Source of the DNA: Gordonibacter massiliensis (ex Traore et al. 2017)
GTDB taxonomy: Bacteria; Actinomycetota; Coriobacteriia; Coriobacteriales; Eggerthellaceae
Length of the DNA stretch: 64,000 nt
Direction: 5' to 3'
Assembly (NCBI GenBank): GCA_900170005.1
Contig: LT827128.1
Location: forward strand, 3,344,168 to 3,408,167
The position numbers and the translations under genes are program-made. Positions 34,917 through 43,700 of the stretch are shown here, piece by piece. Within the stretch, counting starts at the first letter, position 1. Every line of letters starts with the position of its first letter. Below the pieces are notes generated by a model. The model saw only the letters and a program-made list of their open reading frames with translations, was not told the DNA's origin and searched no databases.

Positions 34917-35912
34917 GTGGAAGCGCAGAAGGCCGCCGCGTCGGGCGCAAGCCCCGCAGCGGCGGCCCGCGCCAAGAAAGGATCGAGAAAGCACCGCGGG
35001 CGGAAGCGCGATTGGTTCTCGGGCGTTTCCGTGGCCGTTGCCACGGCGGTGCTGCTTTTCGTGGGCAGCGCCATCGTTGCCATCGTTGCTGGCGGCATCG
35101 CCCATTTCGGGGAGGCTGTGACTTCAGCCGAGGTGCTGTTTTCGCTCAGGATGAGCGTGATAACGTCCAGCATATCCACGGTGCTGTGCCTGGTTTTGGC
35201 GCTGCCCACGGCGTACGCGCTGTCGCGAACGAGCATGCCGTTCAAGCGCGTGGCCGAGGTGCTCATGGAGCTCACGCTGTCGCTTCCCTATATCTTGCTG
35301 GGTTTCGCGCTGCTGCTCATATTCTCATCTCCGTTCGGCAAGGCGCTCAAAGAAGCCGGGTTCGCGGTGGTGTTCGAGCCAACGGGTATCGTATTCGCCC
35401 AGCTCATCGTTAATCTTCCGTTCGCCGTTCGCATGGTGCGCACCGCGTTCGCCGACGTGAGCTCGCGCATGGAGTTCGTGGCGAAGACGCTGGGCGCCTC
35501 GCCGGGCGACGTGTTCCGCACCATTATCTTGCCGCAGTGCCGCAACGCGCTTATCAGCACGTTCGTGCTCACGTGGGCACGCGGCATGGGCGAGTTCGGG
35601 GCCACCCTCATGCTGGTGGGGGTGACGCGCATGAAAACCGAGACACTACCCGGCAGCATTTACCTGAGCATATCGACCGGCAACAACGAAACCGCCATGG
35701 CCACGGCCATGATCATGCTCTTGCTGTCGGCGGCCACGCTGGTGGTGGCGAACGTGCTGAACTGCCCGGTGGGGGCATCGCGCGTAGGGCCGAGCAGAAG
35801 GACTTCGCAATGGCGCGCCAAGCGCGCCACGTGCTTGGGAGCCGACAGCGTCGAACGAGCCGGTGGCGCGGGCGTGGCAGAGAAGGAGGCGGATGGTGGC
35901 CGGAAGCGTTGA
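34917..35912 (+). CDS. modB: Molybdate ABC transporter permease
   Basis: About 331 residues from the GTG at 34917, 4 nt after modA; the frame is also open upstream inside modA. A basic N-terminal region of about 40 residues precedes six helices. The EAA-type loop EFVAKTLGASPGDVFRTIIL and GEFGATLMLVG are the ModB family hallmarks. After the last helix (ends LVVANVLN) there is an unusual hydrophilic tail of about 45 residues that overlaps modC by 20 nt; typical ModB proteins stop near the helix, so a past frameshift or extension is possible. Confidence 0.87.
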   Translation: MEAQKAAASGASPAAAARAKKGSRKHRGRKRDWFSGVSVAVATAVLLFVGSAIVAIVAGGIAHFGEAVTSAEVLFSLRMSVITSSISTVLCLVLALPTAYALSRTSMPFKRVAEVLMELTLSLPYILLGFALLLIFSSPFGKALKEAGFAVVFEPTGIVFAQLIVNLPFAVRMVRTAFADVSSRMEFVAKTLGASPGDVFRTIILPQCRNALISTFVLTWARGMGEFGATLMLVGVTRMKTETLPGSIYLSISTGNNETAMATAMIMLLLSAATLVVANVLNCPVGASRVGPSRRTSQWRAKRATCLGADSVERAGGAGVAEKEADGGRKR

Positions 35913-36612
35913 GATACGCGATTTGCGCGTGCAACGGGGATCCTTCGCGCTTCGGGTTCCTCTCCTGACCATCGAGCCGCGCGAGGTGTTCGCCATTCTG
36001 GGCTCCACCGGATCGGGCAAGACGGTGCTCATGGAGTCGATAGCCGGTGCGTTCCCGCTTGACGAGGGTTGCATCCTTTTGGACGGCAAGGATGTCGAGC
36101 TGTTGCCGGTGCAGCAGCGCCATCTGGGCATACTGTACCAGGATTACGCTCTGTTCCCCCACATGACGGTGCGCGAGAACATTGCGTACGGCCTGAAGAT
36201 GAACGACTGTCCGGCGCGCGAGCGGGACAGTCGCGTGCAGGCTATGCTGTCGCTTTTCTCGATAGAGCATATTGCCGAGCGCTATCCCGGCATCATCAGC
36301 GGTGGCGAGTCGCAGCGCGCCGCGTTGGCGCGCGCATTGGTGCTGGAGCCGGAGATACTGTTGCTTGACGAGCCTTTTTCGGCGCTCGACCCGGCCACCA
36401 AGGAGCGCATGTACGCCACTTTGCGCGACGTGCATGCGCGGTTCGATTGCACCATCGTGTTCGTCACGCACGACTTCAACGAGGCGCGCACGCTGGCCGA
36501 CCGCGTGGGCGTGGTGCTGGACGGCCGTTTGCGAACGGTGCGGAAGGCAAGCGAGCTGTTCGACCCCGAAGGTCTCGACGCCGACGTTCGATTCTTCCTA
36601 GGATTGCGGTAG
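35893..36612 (+). CDS. modC: Molybdate ABC transporter ATPase
   Basis: 239 residues: Walker A GSTGSGKT (about 37-44), Q-loop YQDYALFPHMTV, signature SGGESQRAALARAL, Walker B ILLLDEPFSALDP and H-loop VTHDFNE. The C-terminal molybdate-binding Mop domain of long ModC proteins is missing; a separate two-domain molbindin gene lies at 38341-38766 beyond the insertion element. Start at 35893 has GAAGGAGG 3-4 nt upstream and overlaps modB. Confidence 0.9.
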   Translation: MVAGSVEIRDLRVQRGSFALRVPLLTIEPREVFAILGSTGSGKTVLMESIAGAFPLDEGCILLDGKDVELLPVQQRHLGILYQDYALFPHMTVRENIAYGLKMNDCPARERDSRVQAMLSLFSIEHIAERYPGIISGGESQRAALARALVLEPEILLLDEPFSALDPATKERMYATLRDVHARFDCTIVFVTHDFNEARTLADRVGVVLDGRLRTVRKASELFDPEGLDADVRFFLGLR

Positions 36613-36645
36613 GGGCTGCGTCGAACGCACCAATTCGCTTGTCTC

Positions 36646-36725
36646 GTAGGGCAAGGGCTCTGCCCTTGCCGTCGACCTGCGGAAACGTTGCCTGTTGAGC
36701 GGCAAGGTCAGAGCCCTTGCCCTCA
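36646..36725. repeat. TAGGG palindromic element, copy 3
   Basis: GTAGGGCAAGGGCTCTGCCC... at 36646 pairs with ...CAGAGCCCTTGCCCTCA ending about 36725. Each arm is self-complementary (GGCAAGGGC-TCT-GCCCTTGCC). Same plan as the elements at 28183 and 54511 but a different stem sequence. Confidence 0.75.
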
Positions 36726-36765
36726 TATGACCGATGTCTTGTCAACAACGAGATCATGGCAAAAA

Positions 36766-36801
36766 GGCCCCCGGCCCGTCTGGCCGGACGGGCCGGGGGC
36801 C
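36766..36801 (-). terminator. Strong terminator facing the minus strand
   Basis: A 15-bp GC stem (GGCCCCCGGCCCGTC and its complement, loop TGGCC) followed by five T on the minus strand. It would stop transcripts of the transposase or of the molbindin gene before they run into modC. Confidence 0.8.
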
Positions 36802-37078
36802 GCCGCTTTGCATCTTGCCGGATGTCAGACGCGTTTTCCTGCGTCAAGCACTGTGAACAGTCTCATATCCGCGTGTCGCCGCCCCGAGGACGGGGCTTGG
36901 TTGCCGCATTTAGATGCCTTCGGCTGGACGGTTTCCGCTTGTTGATCGGATCATGCGAGCCGATTCTACGATCGCACGCGGCCCTTGAGGGGGGCTGTGC
37001 ATAGGGCAATCGCGGGTCGTCCGAGGCGCCATCGACAAACGAACAGGATGCAAAAGGCTCTATGGGAACGGCGCTGTC

Positions 37079-38161
37079 TTAGGCGGGCACCACCATTATG
37101 TAGTAGATCCACTCGCACAGCTCCCGCGCGACGGCCACCTTGGCCTTGTTGGCCGGGACCTTCCGCTCCCTCAGACGCTCCCTTCTCTTCTTGAGGCGGG
37201 AGGCGCACTTCTCCACCTTGGCGCGCACGGCTTCGGGGATGCGCCCGTCCTCCAGCTTCACCGCCTTCACGCGGTTGGAGTAGCATCCGGCCGCCTCCAT
37301 GAGCAGGCGCCGCAGGTGCGAGTTGCCGGTTTTCGCGATAGGGCCCCGCGCCTCTTTGGCCCCGCTGGAGCTCTCGGAGGGGACGAGGCCGACGAACGAG
37401 GCGAAGGCCGAGCCTTTCGAGAATCGGTGGAAGTCGTAGACCTCGCACACGAGCGCGAACGCGGTGACCTTGCCGATGCCGTGGATGCACAAAAGCCGCT
37501 CCATGGCCTTGGACACGTCGGGCGAGCCGGCCGCCGCCCGTTCCATCTCGTCCTCGATCTCGCGCAAGCGCTCCTCGCAGCGCAGGGCGGCGTTGACCTT
37601 CGAGCGGAATGCGAACGTGTCCCCCTCGCAGGGGAACTCGTAGGCGGCCGACCACTCGTAGAACCTCTTGGTCCAGCGCTTCTTGGTGAGCGTGTAGGAG
37701 GTGCGGGTGAGCAGCAGGAACGAGGCGACCCGTTGCCGCGCCCGCTTGAGGTCGCGCGCCGCCTCGTCTCGCAGCCTCGAGAGGTGGCACAGGGACTCCT
37801 GCTCGGGCGTGGGGATGTAGACCGCCCTTACCGAGCCCGCCGCCGCCATGCGGGCGAGCCACTGGGCGTCGCGCTTGTCGTTTTTCTGCTTGTCGGTCCT
37901 TCGGGGGAGCTTGGAGGCGGCGGCCACCGTGCAGGGGACGCCCGCCTCGACGAGCGCGCGGGCGAGGCCGAAGCCGGTGGGCCCCGACTCGTAGACGCAA
38001 TGCACGGGTTTGGCGAAGCCGCCCTTTTCAATCCAAGAGACGAGCTGGTCCGGATCGGCGGAAAGGGTGGCCTGGGTGATCTCGCCTGTCTTGGTATCCA
38101 GCGCGCAGACGGGGTTCTTCCTTGCATGCGTGTCGATGCCGACAATGGTAGAATACCTCAT
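37079..38161 (-). CDS. IS110-family transposase (DEDD recombinase)
   Basis: 360 residues, full length. The N-terminal RuvC-like domain shows the DEDD residues: VGIDTHARKN (Asp), YESGPTGFG (Glu), KNDKRDAQWLA (two Asp). A coiled region follows. The C-terminal Transposase_20 domain has LLCIHGIGKVTAFAL (helix-hairpin-helix) and LVPSESSSGAK with the Ser that acts as nucleophile in this family, then GNSHLRRLLMEAA. No frameshift, so it looks intact. AAGGAGG stands 5 nt before the ATG but is paired to an upstream complement (see regulatory entry). Confidence 0.93.
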   Translation of the reverse strand: MRYSTIVGIDTHARKNPVCALDTKTGEITQATLSADPDQLVSWIEKGGFAKPVHCVYESGPTGFGLARALVEAGVPCTVAAASKLPRRTDKQKNDKRDAQWLARMAAAGSVRAVYIPTPEQESLCHLSRLRDEAARDLKRARQRVASFLLLTRTSYTLTKKRWTKRFYEWSAAYEFPCEGDTFAFRSKVNAALRCEERLREIEDEMERAAAGSPDVSKAMERLLCIHGIGKVTAFALVCEVYDFHRFSKGSAFASFVGLVPSESSSGAKEARGPIAKTGNSHLRRLLMEAAGCYSNRVKAVKLEDGRIPEAVRAKVEKCASRLKKRRERLRERKVPANKAKVAVARELCEWIYYIMVVPA

Positions 38162-38163
38162 CG

Positions 38164-38254
38164 GAGCCTCCTTCTCTTTGTATGTGGTAATCGACTGCGC
38201 TTTCTTTGACGAAAACGATTGTCGCCTAACCCACGACCTACATAAAGGAGGCTC
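38164..38254 (-). promoter_or_regulatory. Ribosome-site-sequestering inverted repeat of the transposase
   Basis: On the minus strand GAGCCTCCTT (38254-38245) is perfectly complementary to AAGGAGGCTC (38173-38164), which contains the Shine-Dalgarno sequence of the transposase. If both are in the same transcript, the ribosome site is masked. A further small stem ACCGATGAAAATCGGT lies at about 38256-38271. Confidence 0.65.
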
Positions 38255-38290
38255 TACCGATTTTCATCGGTCATATCTTCTACGGGGACG

Positions 38291-38328
38291 GCCTCCTGCG
38301 GGCATGCTAGGCCCGCAGGAGGCTCTGC
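38291..38328 (-). terminator. Hairpin behind the molbindin gene
   Basis: A 12-13 bp stem (GCCTCCTGCGGG and its complement GGCCCGCAGGAGGC) just after the molbindin stop. There is no T tail on either side; the tail may have been lost when the IS110 element inserted. Confidence 0.55.
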
Positions 38329-38340
38329 GCTCGTGTGCGG

Positions 38341-38766
38341 TTATTCCACGCCTACGATGACGTCGGTGGACTTGACCACGGCCAGCGCCTCGGCGCCCTC
38401 GGTCAGGCCCAGGTCCTCGATGGCCTCGTTGGTGATGGAGCCCATGATGCGGTTGCCATCGGCCAGCTCGAGGGCCACGTGGCCGTTCACGGCGCCCTTC
38501 TTCACGGACACGACCTTGCCGGCCAGCTGGTTGCGGGCGGACAGGCCCTTGATGCGCTCGGTGCCGGCGGCGAACATGACGTTGCTGGCCTTGATGACGG
38601 CCACGGCGTCCACGCCCTCTTTCAGGCCCAGGTCCTTGATGGCCTCCATGGTGATGTCGGCCTTGATGGTAGCGTCGCCCAGATCGATGGCGACAACGCC
38701 GTTGACGGCGCCGTCGGTGACGGACGAGACGGTGCCCTTGAGCTGGTTGCGTGCGGAGATCTTCAT
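38341..38766 (-). CDS. Molbindin with two Mop (TOBE) domains
   Basis: 141 residues made of two homologous Mop domains: 1-68 (SARNQLKGTVSSVTDGAVNG...) and 73-141 (SARNQLAGKVVSVKKGAVNG...). Each carries the SARNQL start and the ...NxV hydrophobic pattern of oxyanion-binding molbindins, which assemble into ring-like oligomers storing molybdate or tungstate. AAGGAGCGCATC precedes the ATG. It was probably part of the modABC locus before IS110 entered. Confidence 0.93.
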   Translation of the reverse strand: MKISARNQLKGTVSSVTDGAVNGVVAIDLGDATIKADITMEAIKDLGLKEGVDAVAVIKASNVMFAAGTERIKGLSARNQLAGKVVSVKKGAVNGHVALELADGNRIMGSITNEAIEDLGLTEGAEALAVVKSTDVIVGVE

Positions 38767-38971
38767 GATGCGCTCCTTCTTGGTTGGAGGAGGGCCGCCG
38801 ACCTTTTCGGCGAACCCGTGGGTACGCTTGCCATTATGGATGGTTTCGCCAGGAAGGGAAGGTCTTGCGGCGAATCGCCCCCGGTTCGTTTCGTTTCGCC
38901 CCTTCTCGTCACATCTCGTACAATGAAACGGCGGGGCCGAGAGGCGTCGGGGCGGTTGCTTCGGCGAAAAA

Positions 38972-40495
38972 CTACCGCTCCGAGAACATTTGCATGAGTT
39001 CCTTCTTGTTGTGCACGCCCAGCTTGTCGTAGGCGTTCTTGCTGTGGAACTTCACCGTGCGCTCGGTGATGAACAGCTCCTCGGCTATGCCTCCCAACGT
39101 CTGCCCGTCGATGATCATGGCCACGATCTCGCGCTCGCGCTCCGTCAACCCGTAGGGCTCCATCAGCTTCAGCTGGTGCGCGCGCAACGCCTCGCGGATA
39201 TCCTCGAGCGAAAGCGGCTCGGGTTCCGCGGCGGACTCGGCCGCGCGCTGCTCGGCTCCCAGCTGCCTGATGCGCAGCACCATGTAGAGGATGGCCAGCA
39301 CGGCCACGAAGGCGATGACGACCGTGGCCGTGCTGGTGAGGGTTTCGAACCCTATCCCCAGACTCTTGTTGATCCATGCGCCCAGGTACGGCACGTACAG
39401 GGTGCCGCTGCCCAGGATAAGCAGGGCGAAGCAGGGCACGAAGGGCAGGCGCGCATCGGCTATCTCGCGCGGGAACACGATCCAGCAGAGGATGACCAGG
39501 CAGTTCTTCGCGCTCAGCACCATGCCGAGCGCCGTGGTCATGGTGCCCGGCAGCTTCATGGAGAACAGCAGCAGCCCGCCGACGAGCAGGATGAGGGCGA
39601 TGCCCGCCATGAGCTGCATGAGCAGCGCGGGGTTGCGGGGCTTGGCCGGTTCCGAGGAGCCGTCCGGCTCTGCAAGCTCGTCGGTCGGCGCCCCTTTCCG
39701 CCCCGCTTCGGCCTTCTTGGAAGGGAAGTACAGCAAGCCTCCCGCGCCGATAAGCAGCAGCCCCGCGACGGTGAGGGCCAGCATGCTGGTTGTGACGATG
39801 TTCGAATTCGTGAGATAGGGGTTCGCCGTCAGGCCGCTGAAGAGCGAGGCCGCGAACGTGCACAGGCACAGAACGACGATGAGCATCCACGGCAATCGGC
39901 GCAGCGCGTCGGGGTCGATCGGCTCGAATGTGAAGAACCCGTTGCTGGCCGTGTGGAGCGCGCGATCGGCCTCGTCTCCCACGGCCTCCGTCCCGTCTTT
40001 TCCCAGCGCGCGGAACAGGCAGATGCCGGAGCAGGCGGGAAGCGCTATCGCGGCCAAAGGCGTCATCTGGGAACTCAGAAGCGAGCACGCGAAGAGCAGG
40101 GCTGCCGAGCAGAGTCCCGCCGCGCACGCCAGAGGGATGAGGGCGCGATAGCTGAACAGGGTAAGCCGCTCGCCCCACGCCACGACGAGCAGGGCCCCGC
40201 AGCCCATCTGCAGGCAGAAGAACAGCAGCCGGACGCCCTCGCTTCCGGCGAACGCGTATCCGAACCCGCAGGCGCTCGCAACAAGGGAGGCCCCCAACAA
40301 GAACTTTCGTCCGGGCTCCACGGCCAACAGTCGGTTCAGAAGCCCGTGCAACAGCAACGTGATGGCGAACACGGCGCAGACCGCCGCGCTGCCGTTATGC
40401 ACGGCGGCATCGCGCGCAAGGCACAGGTAGTCACTCGTTTGCAGCCAAGCGAGCAGACTCGAGAAGCCAAGAAATGTCACCAGGTTGTAAGGCAT
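38972..40495 (-). CDS. LuxR-family regulator with 12-helix membrane N-terminus
   Basis: 507 residues: about 12 hydrophobic helices with a charged loop (about 225-250), then a LuxR helix-turn-helix (YGLTEREREIVAMIIDGQTL; ELFITERTVKFHSKNAYDKL). Start at 40495 is preferred: TATACT lies exactly 6 nt before it with no ribosome site, suggesting a leaderless message; a longer frame begins at 40522. It is divergent from the large surface-protein locus and is its most likely local regulator. Confidence 0.85.
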   Translation of the reverse strand: MPYNLVTFLGFSSLLAWLQTSDYLCLARDAAVHNGSAAVCAVFAITLLLHGLLNRLLAVEPGRKFLLGASLVASACGFGYAFAGSEGVRLLFFCLQMGCGALLVVAWGERLTLFSYRALIPLACAAGLCSAALLFACSLLSSQMTPLAAIALPACSGICLFRALGKDGTEAVGDEADRALHTASNGFFTFEPIDPDALRRLPWMLIVVLCLCTFAASLFSGLTANPYLTNSNIVTTSMLALTVAGLLLIGAGGLLYFPSKKAEAGRKGAPTDELAEPDGSSEPAKPRNPALLMQLMAGIALILLVGGLLLFSMKLPGTMTTALGMVLSAKNCLVILCWIVFPREIADARLPFVPCFALLILGSGTLYVPYLGAWINKSLGIGFETLTSTATVVIAFVAVLAILYMVLRIRQLGAEQRAAESAAEPEPLSLEDIREALRAHQLKLMEPYGLTEREREIVAMIIDGQTLGGIAEELFITERTVKFHSKNAYDKLGVHNKKELMQMFSER

Positions 40496-40591
40496 GGAGC
40501 CAGTATAGCGCCTGACGCCCATTGTTCGCCACTAACATTATTCTTTTACTCGAATAGTCAAAATACTGTCCCTAAAGTACAGGGCACGTTT

Positions 40592-40720
40592 TATACTCTC
40601 ATGGCTATTATTCTTCCGTGGGTACGCATGGGGTGCTAGCCTCAAGGGGTCTCCACCCATGCACGAAAGGGAATGCCTGTGCCCAAGGACAGGTAAAAGT
40701 AATAGAAAGGAGTGCAAGGG
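40592..40720 (+). promoter_or_regulatory. Promoter and structured leader of the six-cysteine locus
   Basis: TATACT (40592-40597) is a likely -10. The leader of about 115 nt can form GCATGGG/CCCATGC (40646-40652 with 40676-40682 by my count of the two arms, loop holding AAGGGGTCTCC) and CCTGT/ACAGG hairpins close to the ribosome site AAAGGAG (40705-40711). No known riboswitch class was recognised. Confidence 0.5.
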
Positions 40721-43700
40721 ATGAGTCATTCCAAGCAGAAGAGTCATTGCGGAGGGGGTGCGATGAAAAGAGAGATCGCGGTATCGACGTCTCGAATGCC
40801 GGCGTTGTTCCGAGCGTTCGTAGCGCTGGTGCTGTGCATGGGGCTCATGGTCCCGTCCACGCTGACGACCAACAAGGCGTACGCGGCGACCGACGCGACC
40901 TACGAGGGCGTCAAAGCCCAACTTCTTCCCGATTACAACCACGGGACGATCAGCGTATCGTCTGTCGATGCCCAGGATGATGTGATCGAGCTCGAAGTGG
41001 GCGAAACGGCCACGATCACCGTGGACCCGTACCAGCATGTGCAGTACAAGGGCTGCCGGATGTGGGACAAACCCTGTCCGAGCGGGTGCGAGGATATGGT
41101 ACCCGGCGGCGGCGAGTGTTTTGTTCCGGGTCTCGGTTGCAAGTGTGACCAGACTCCTTCGCTTGAGACCGCCGATGTGACGGCGACGCCCGGCGACGGC
41201 TCCATTATCGCCGTTGGTTCGCCTGTTGCCGACGGCGATATCGCCGCGTCAGAGGCGGGGACGAAGAACAAGGCTTCCGTCACGGTTACGGCCGAGGCTC
41301 CCGGAGAGACGACGTTGAACGTGGGAGCCGACGGCCTGTACTTCTGGTATGGGGCAAGCAAGACGTACACGGTCAGGGTTGCCGAGCGTGACACGACGGC
41401 TCCCACCGTCAAGGCCGACCAGAAAATCCAGCTGCGCCAGGCCGGCGACACCGGCACCGCTCGTGTTTCGCTGGAGGGCGCGAGCCAAGAGTGGGCAGAC
41501 AAGGTCGAGTCGGTGTCCGTCGAAGCCCTCAGCGGCGACGACGCGGGTTCCGTGAGCGCTCTGTCCGCCGAGCAGTACGCGGTGGATGCCAAGAACGGCC
41601 GCATCACTTTCAACCGCACCGAGGCAAACCCGGTCTTCTCCGTCGCGCCGGGCGAGGGTGACCCGATCGACGTTGCCGCATGGGGCAGCACCACGACCTA
41701 TCCGCAGTCCAAGCAGTACAAGGTGACCGTCGAAGCCGACGGCTACGCCGATGTGGTAGGCGACGTGACGGTGTATACGGGCGCTGCCACCACTTTCTCT
41801 ATCGTGGTGGACGAGGACGGTAGCGACGAGACGACCGACGACCGCACGGTCGTGAAGACCTACACCAAAGACGAGATCGAGCGGATGTCTACGTTCCAGA
41901 ACGGCTCGTCGCAGTGTGGTATGACCGGTTTCCGCACGTTCTCCGCCAAGGGCGTCGCCCTGGCCGACCTCATCGCGAGCGCTGGCGTCGAAGTGAGCGA
42001 CAAAGATGCGTTCAAGCTCGACACGACCGACGACTTCGGTCGCATGTGGAGCTACTCGCAGCTGTTCGGCGACCGCTACTTCCTGCAAAGCATCTACGAC
42101 GACCCGGACATGAAGGCCGCTTATGCCGAGCTCGTCGCTTCCGACGACGAGGCGGGTGCAACCGTCGAGCTTCGCAAGCTGTTGGCGAGCAAGGCCGTGG
42201 AGGACAACTCCATCGCCAAGCCCATGATTTCGGCGAACTACGCCGAGACCATGATCTCGTCCGACCAAGTGGCTAGTGCGGTGCTTCCCACCGAGGACAA
42301 CACGAAGATCAACGAGCTCGTTGGTGCCGAGAACCAGTATCGCTTCACCTACGGCATATCCCTGGTGCAGGAGGACTGCACGGTGTCGTTCGCGGGCGAG
42401 GGTGTCGACGTGGAGCCCCAGACGGTGAAGAGCCACCTGATGACCTCCACCGAGAACACCACCATCCGTTCGACCTACTGGAACAACGCGCTCGTTATCT
42501 ACAAGAACGCAGCCGAGCCCGTCGAGCCCAGCACGGCGGCCGACAGGATCGCCAAGCCGGCCGACCCGGTGCGCGAGGGCTACGCCTTCGGCGGCTGGTA
42601 CACCGACGAGGCCTGCACCGACGGCAACGAGTTCGACTTCGAGGCCAACGACGGCACGGTGGAAGCGTCCACCACGCTCTACGCCAAGTGGGTGCAGGAC
42701 GGACTCGAAGGCCTGGAGAGCCCGCATGACTACCCGTCGAACTTCGATCAAACCTATACCTACACCATGGCTGACGCCGGCGAGTTCGGCATGGCTGTGA
42801 CCTTCGACGCCAAGACCGCGACCGAGTCGAACTACGACTTCATCTACGTTTACGACGGCAATGACAACCTGCTCGGCACGTACTCGGGCACCGAGCTTGC
42901 CGGCAAGACGGTCTACGTGCCGCAGTCCGACACCGTCAAGATCCGTCTTACCTCCGACTCGTCGGGCAACAAGTGGGGCTTCAAGGTGACGGGCGTTCAA
43001 GCGCTCACCGAGAACAACATCGGGCTTGTTGGGGCCGTCGCCCCCATCTCGGCCCAGTTCATGACCGATGGGGCCGCAAAGCCCGAGCCTGTGGTCACCT
43101 ATGGCGCCAAGACGCTGGTCAAGGGCGACGACTACACCGTGACCTACCAGGACAACACCGCGGTCGGTACGGCCAAGGTCGTCGTGACCGGTGCGGGCAT
43201 CTACACCGGCTCCATCGACCGCGAGTTCCAAGTGGTCGACGCCGATCATCCGGCCGAAGGCGCCACCGTCAAGGCCGGCCAGAAGGTCCTGCTTCGCCAG
43301 GCCGGCGACACCGGCACGGCGCGCGTGTCCCTGGAGGGCGCGACCCCCGAGTGGGCCAACGCGGTCGAGTCCGTCACGGTGACCCCCGTCGTGGACGGCG
43401 TCAAGGGCGAGCCCCAGACGCTCTCCGACGGCCAGTACTCCGTGGACGCCGCCAGCGGCCGTGTGACCTTCACGCGCACCGCGGACGAACCGGTGTTCTT
43501 CATCGCCGCCGGCGAGGGCGAGCCGATCGACATCGCGGGCATGCGCGGCACGACCACCTATCCGCAGTCCAAGGTCTACGAGGTTTCCGTCAAGGCCGCC
43601 GGCTACGCTGACGCGGCCGGCGAGGTGTCGTTCTACACCGGCACCTCTGAGAAGTTCTCCATCATCGTGGACGAGGACGGCAACCCCGACACCACCGGCG

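Larger units (their letters stand above)
36802..38290 (-). mobile_element. IS110-family insertion element (approximate limits)
   Basis: One IS110-type transposase with about 275 nt of non-coding DNA after its stop and about 130 nt before its start, placed between the terminator of modC's flank and the hairpin behind the molbindin gene. IS110 elements lack clear terminal inverted repeats, so the ends cannot be fixed by eye. The element separates modC from molbindin. Confidence 0.6.

Noticed and set aside
40556-40720. Cobalamin or TPP riboswitch upstream of the FecCD-containing locus.
   Set aside because: No B12 box (GCCACTG) or TPP core (CTGAGA plus ACCTGATC-type) can be found.
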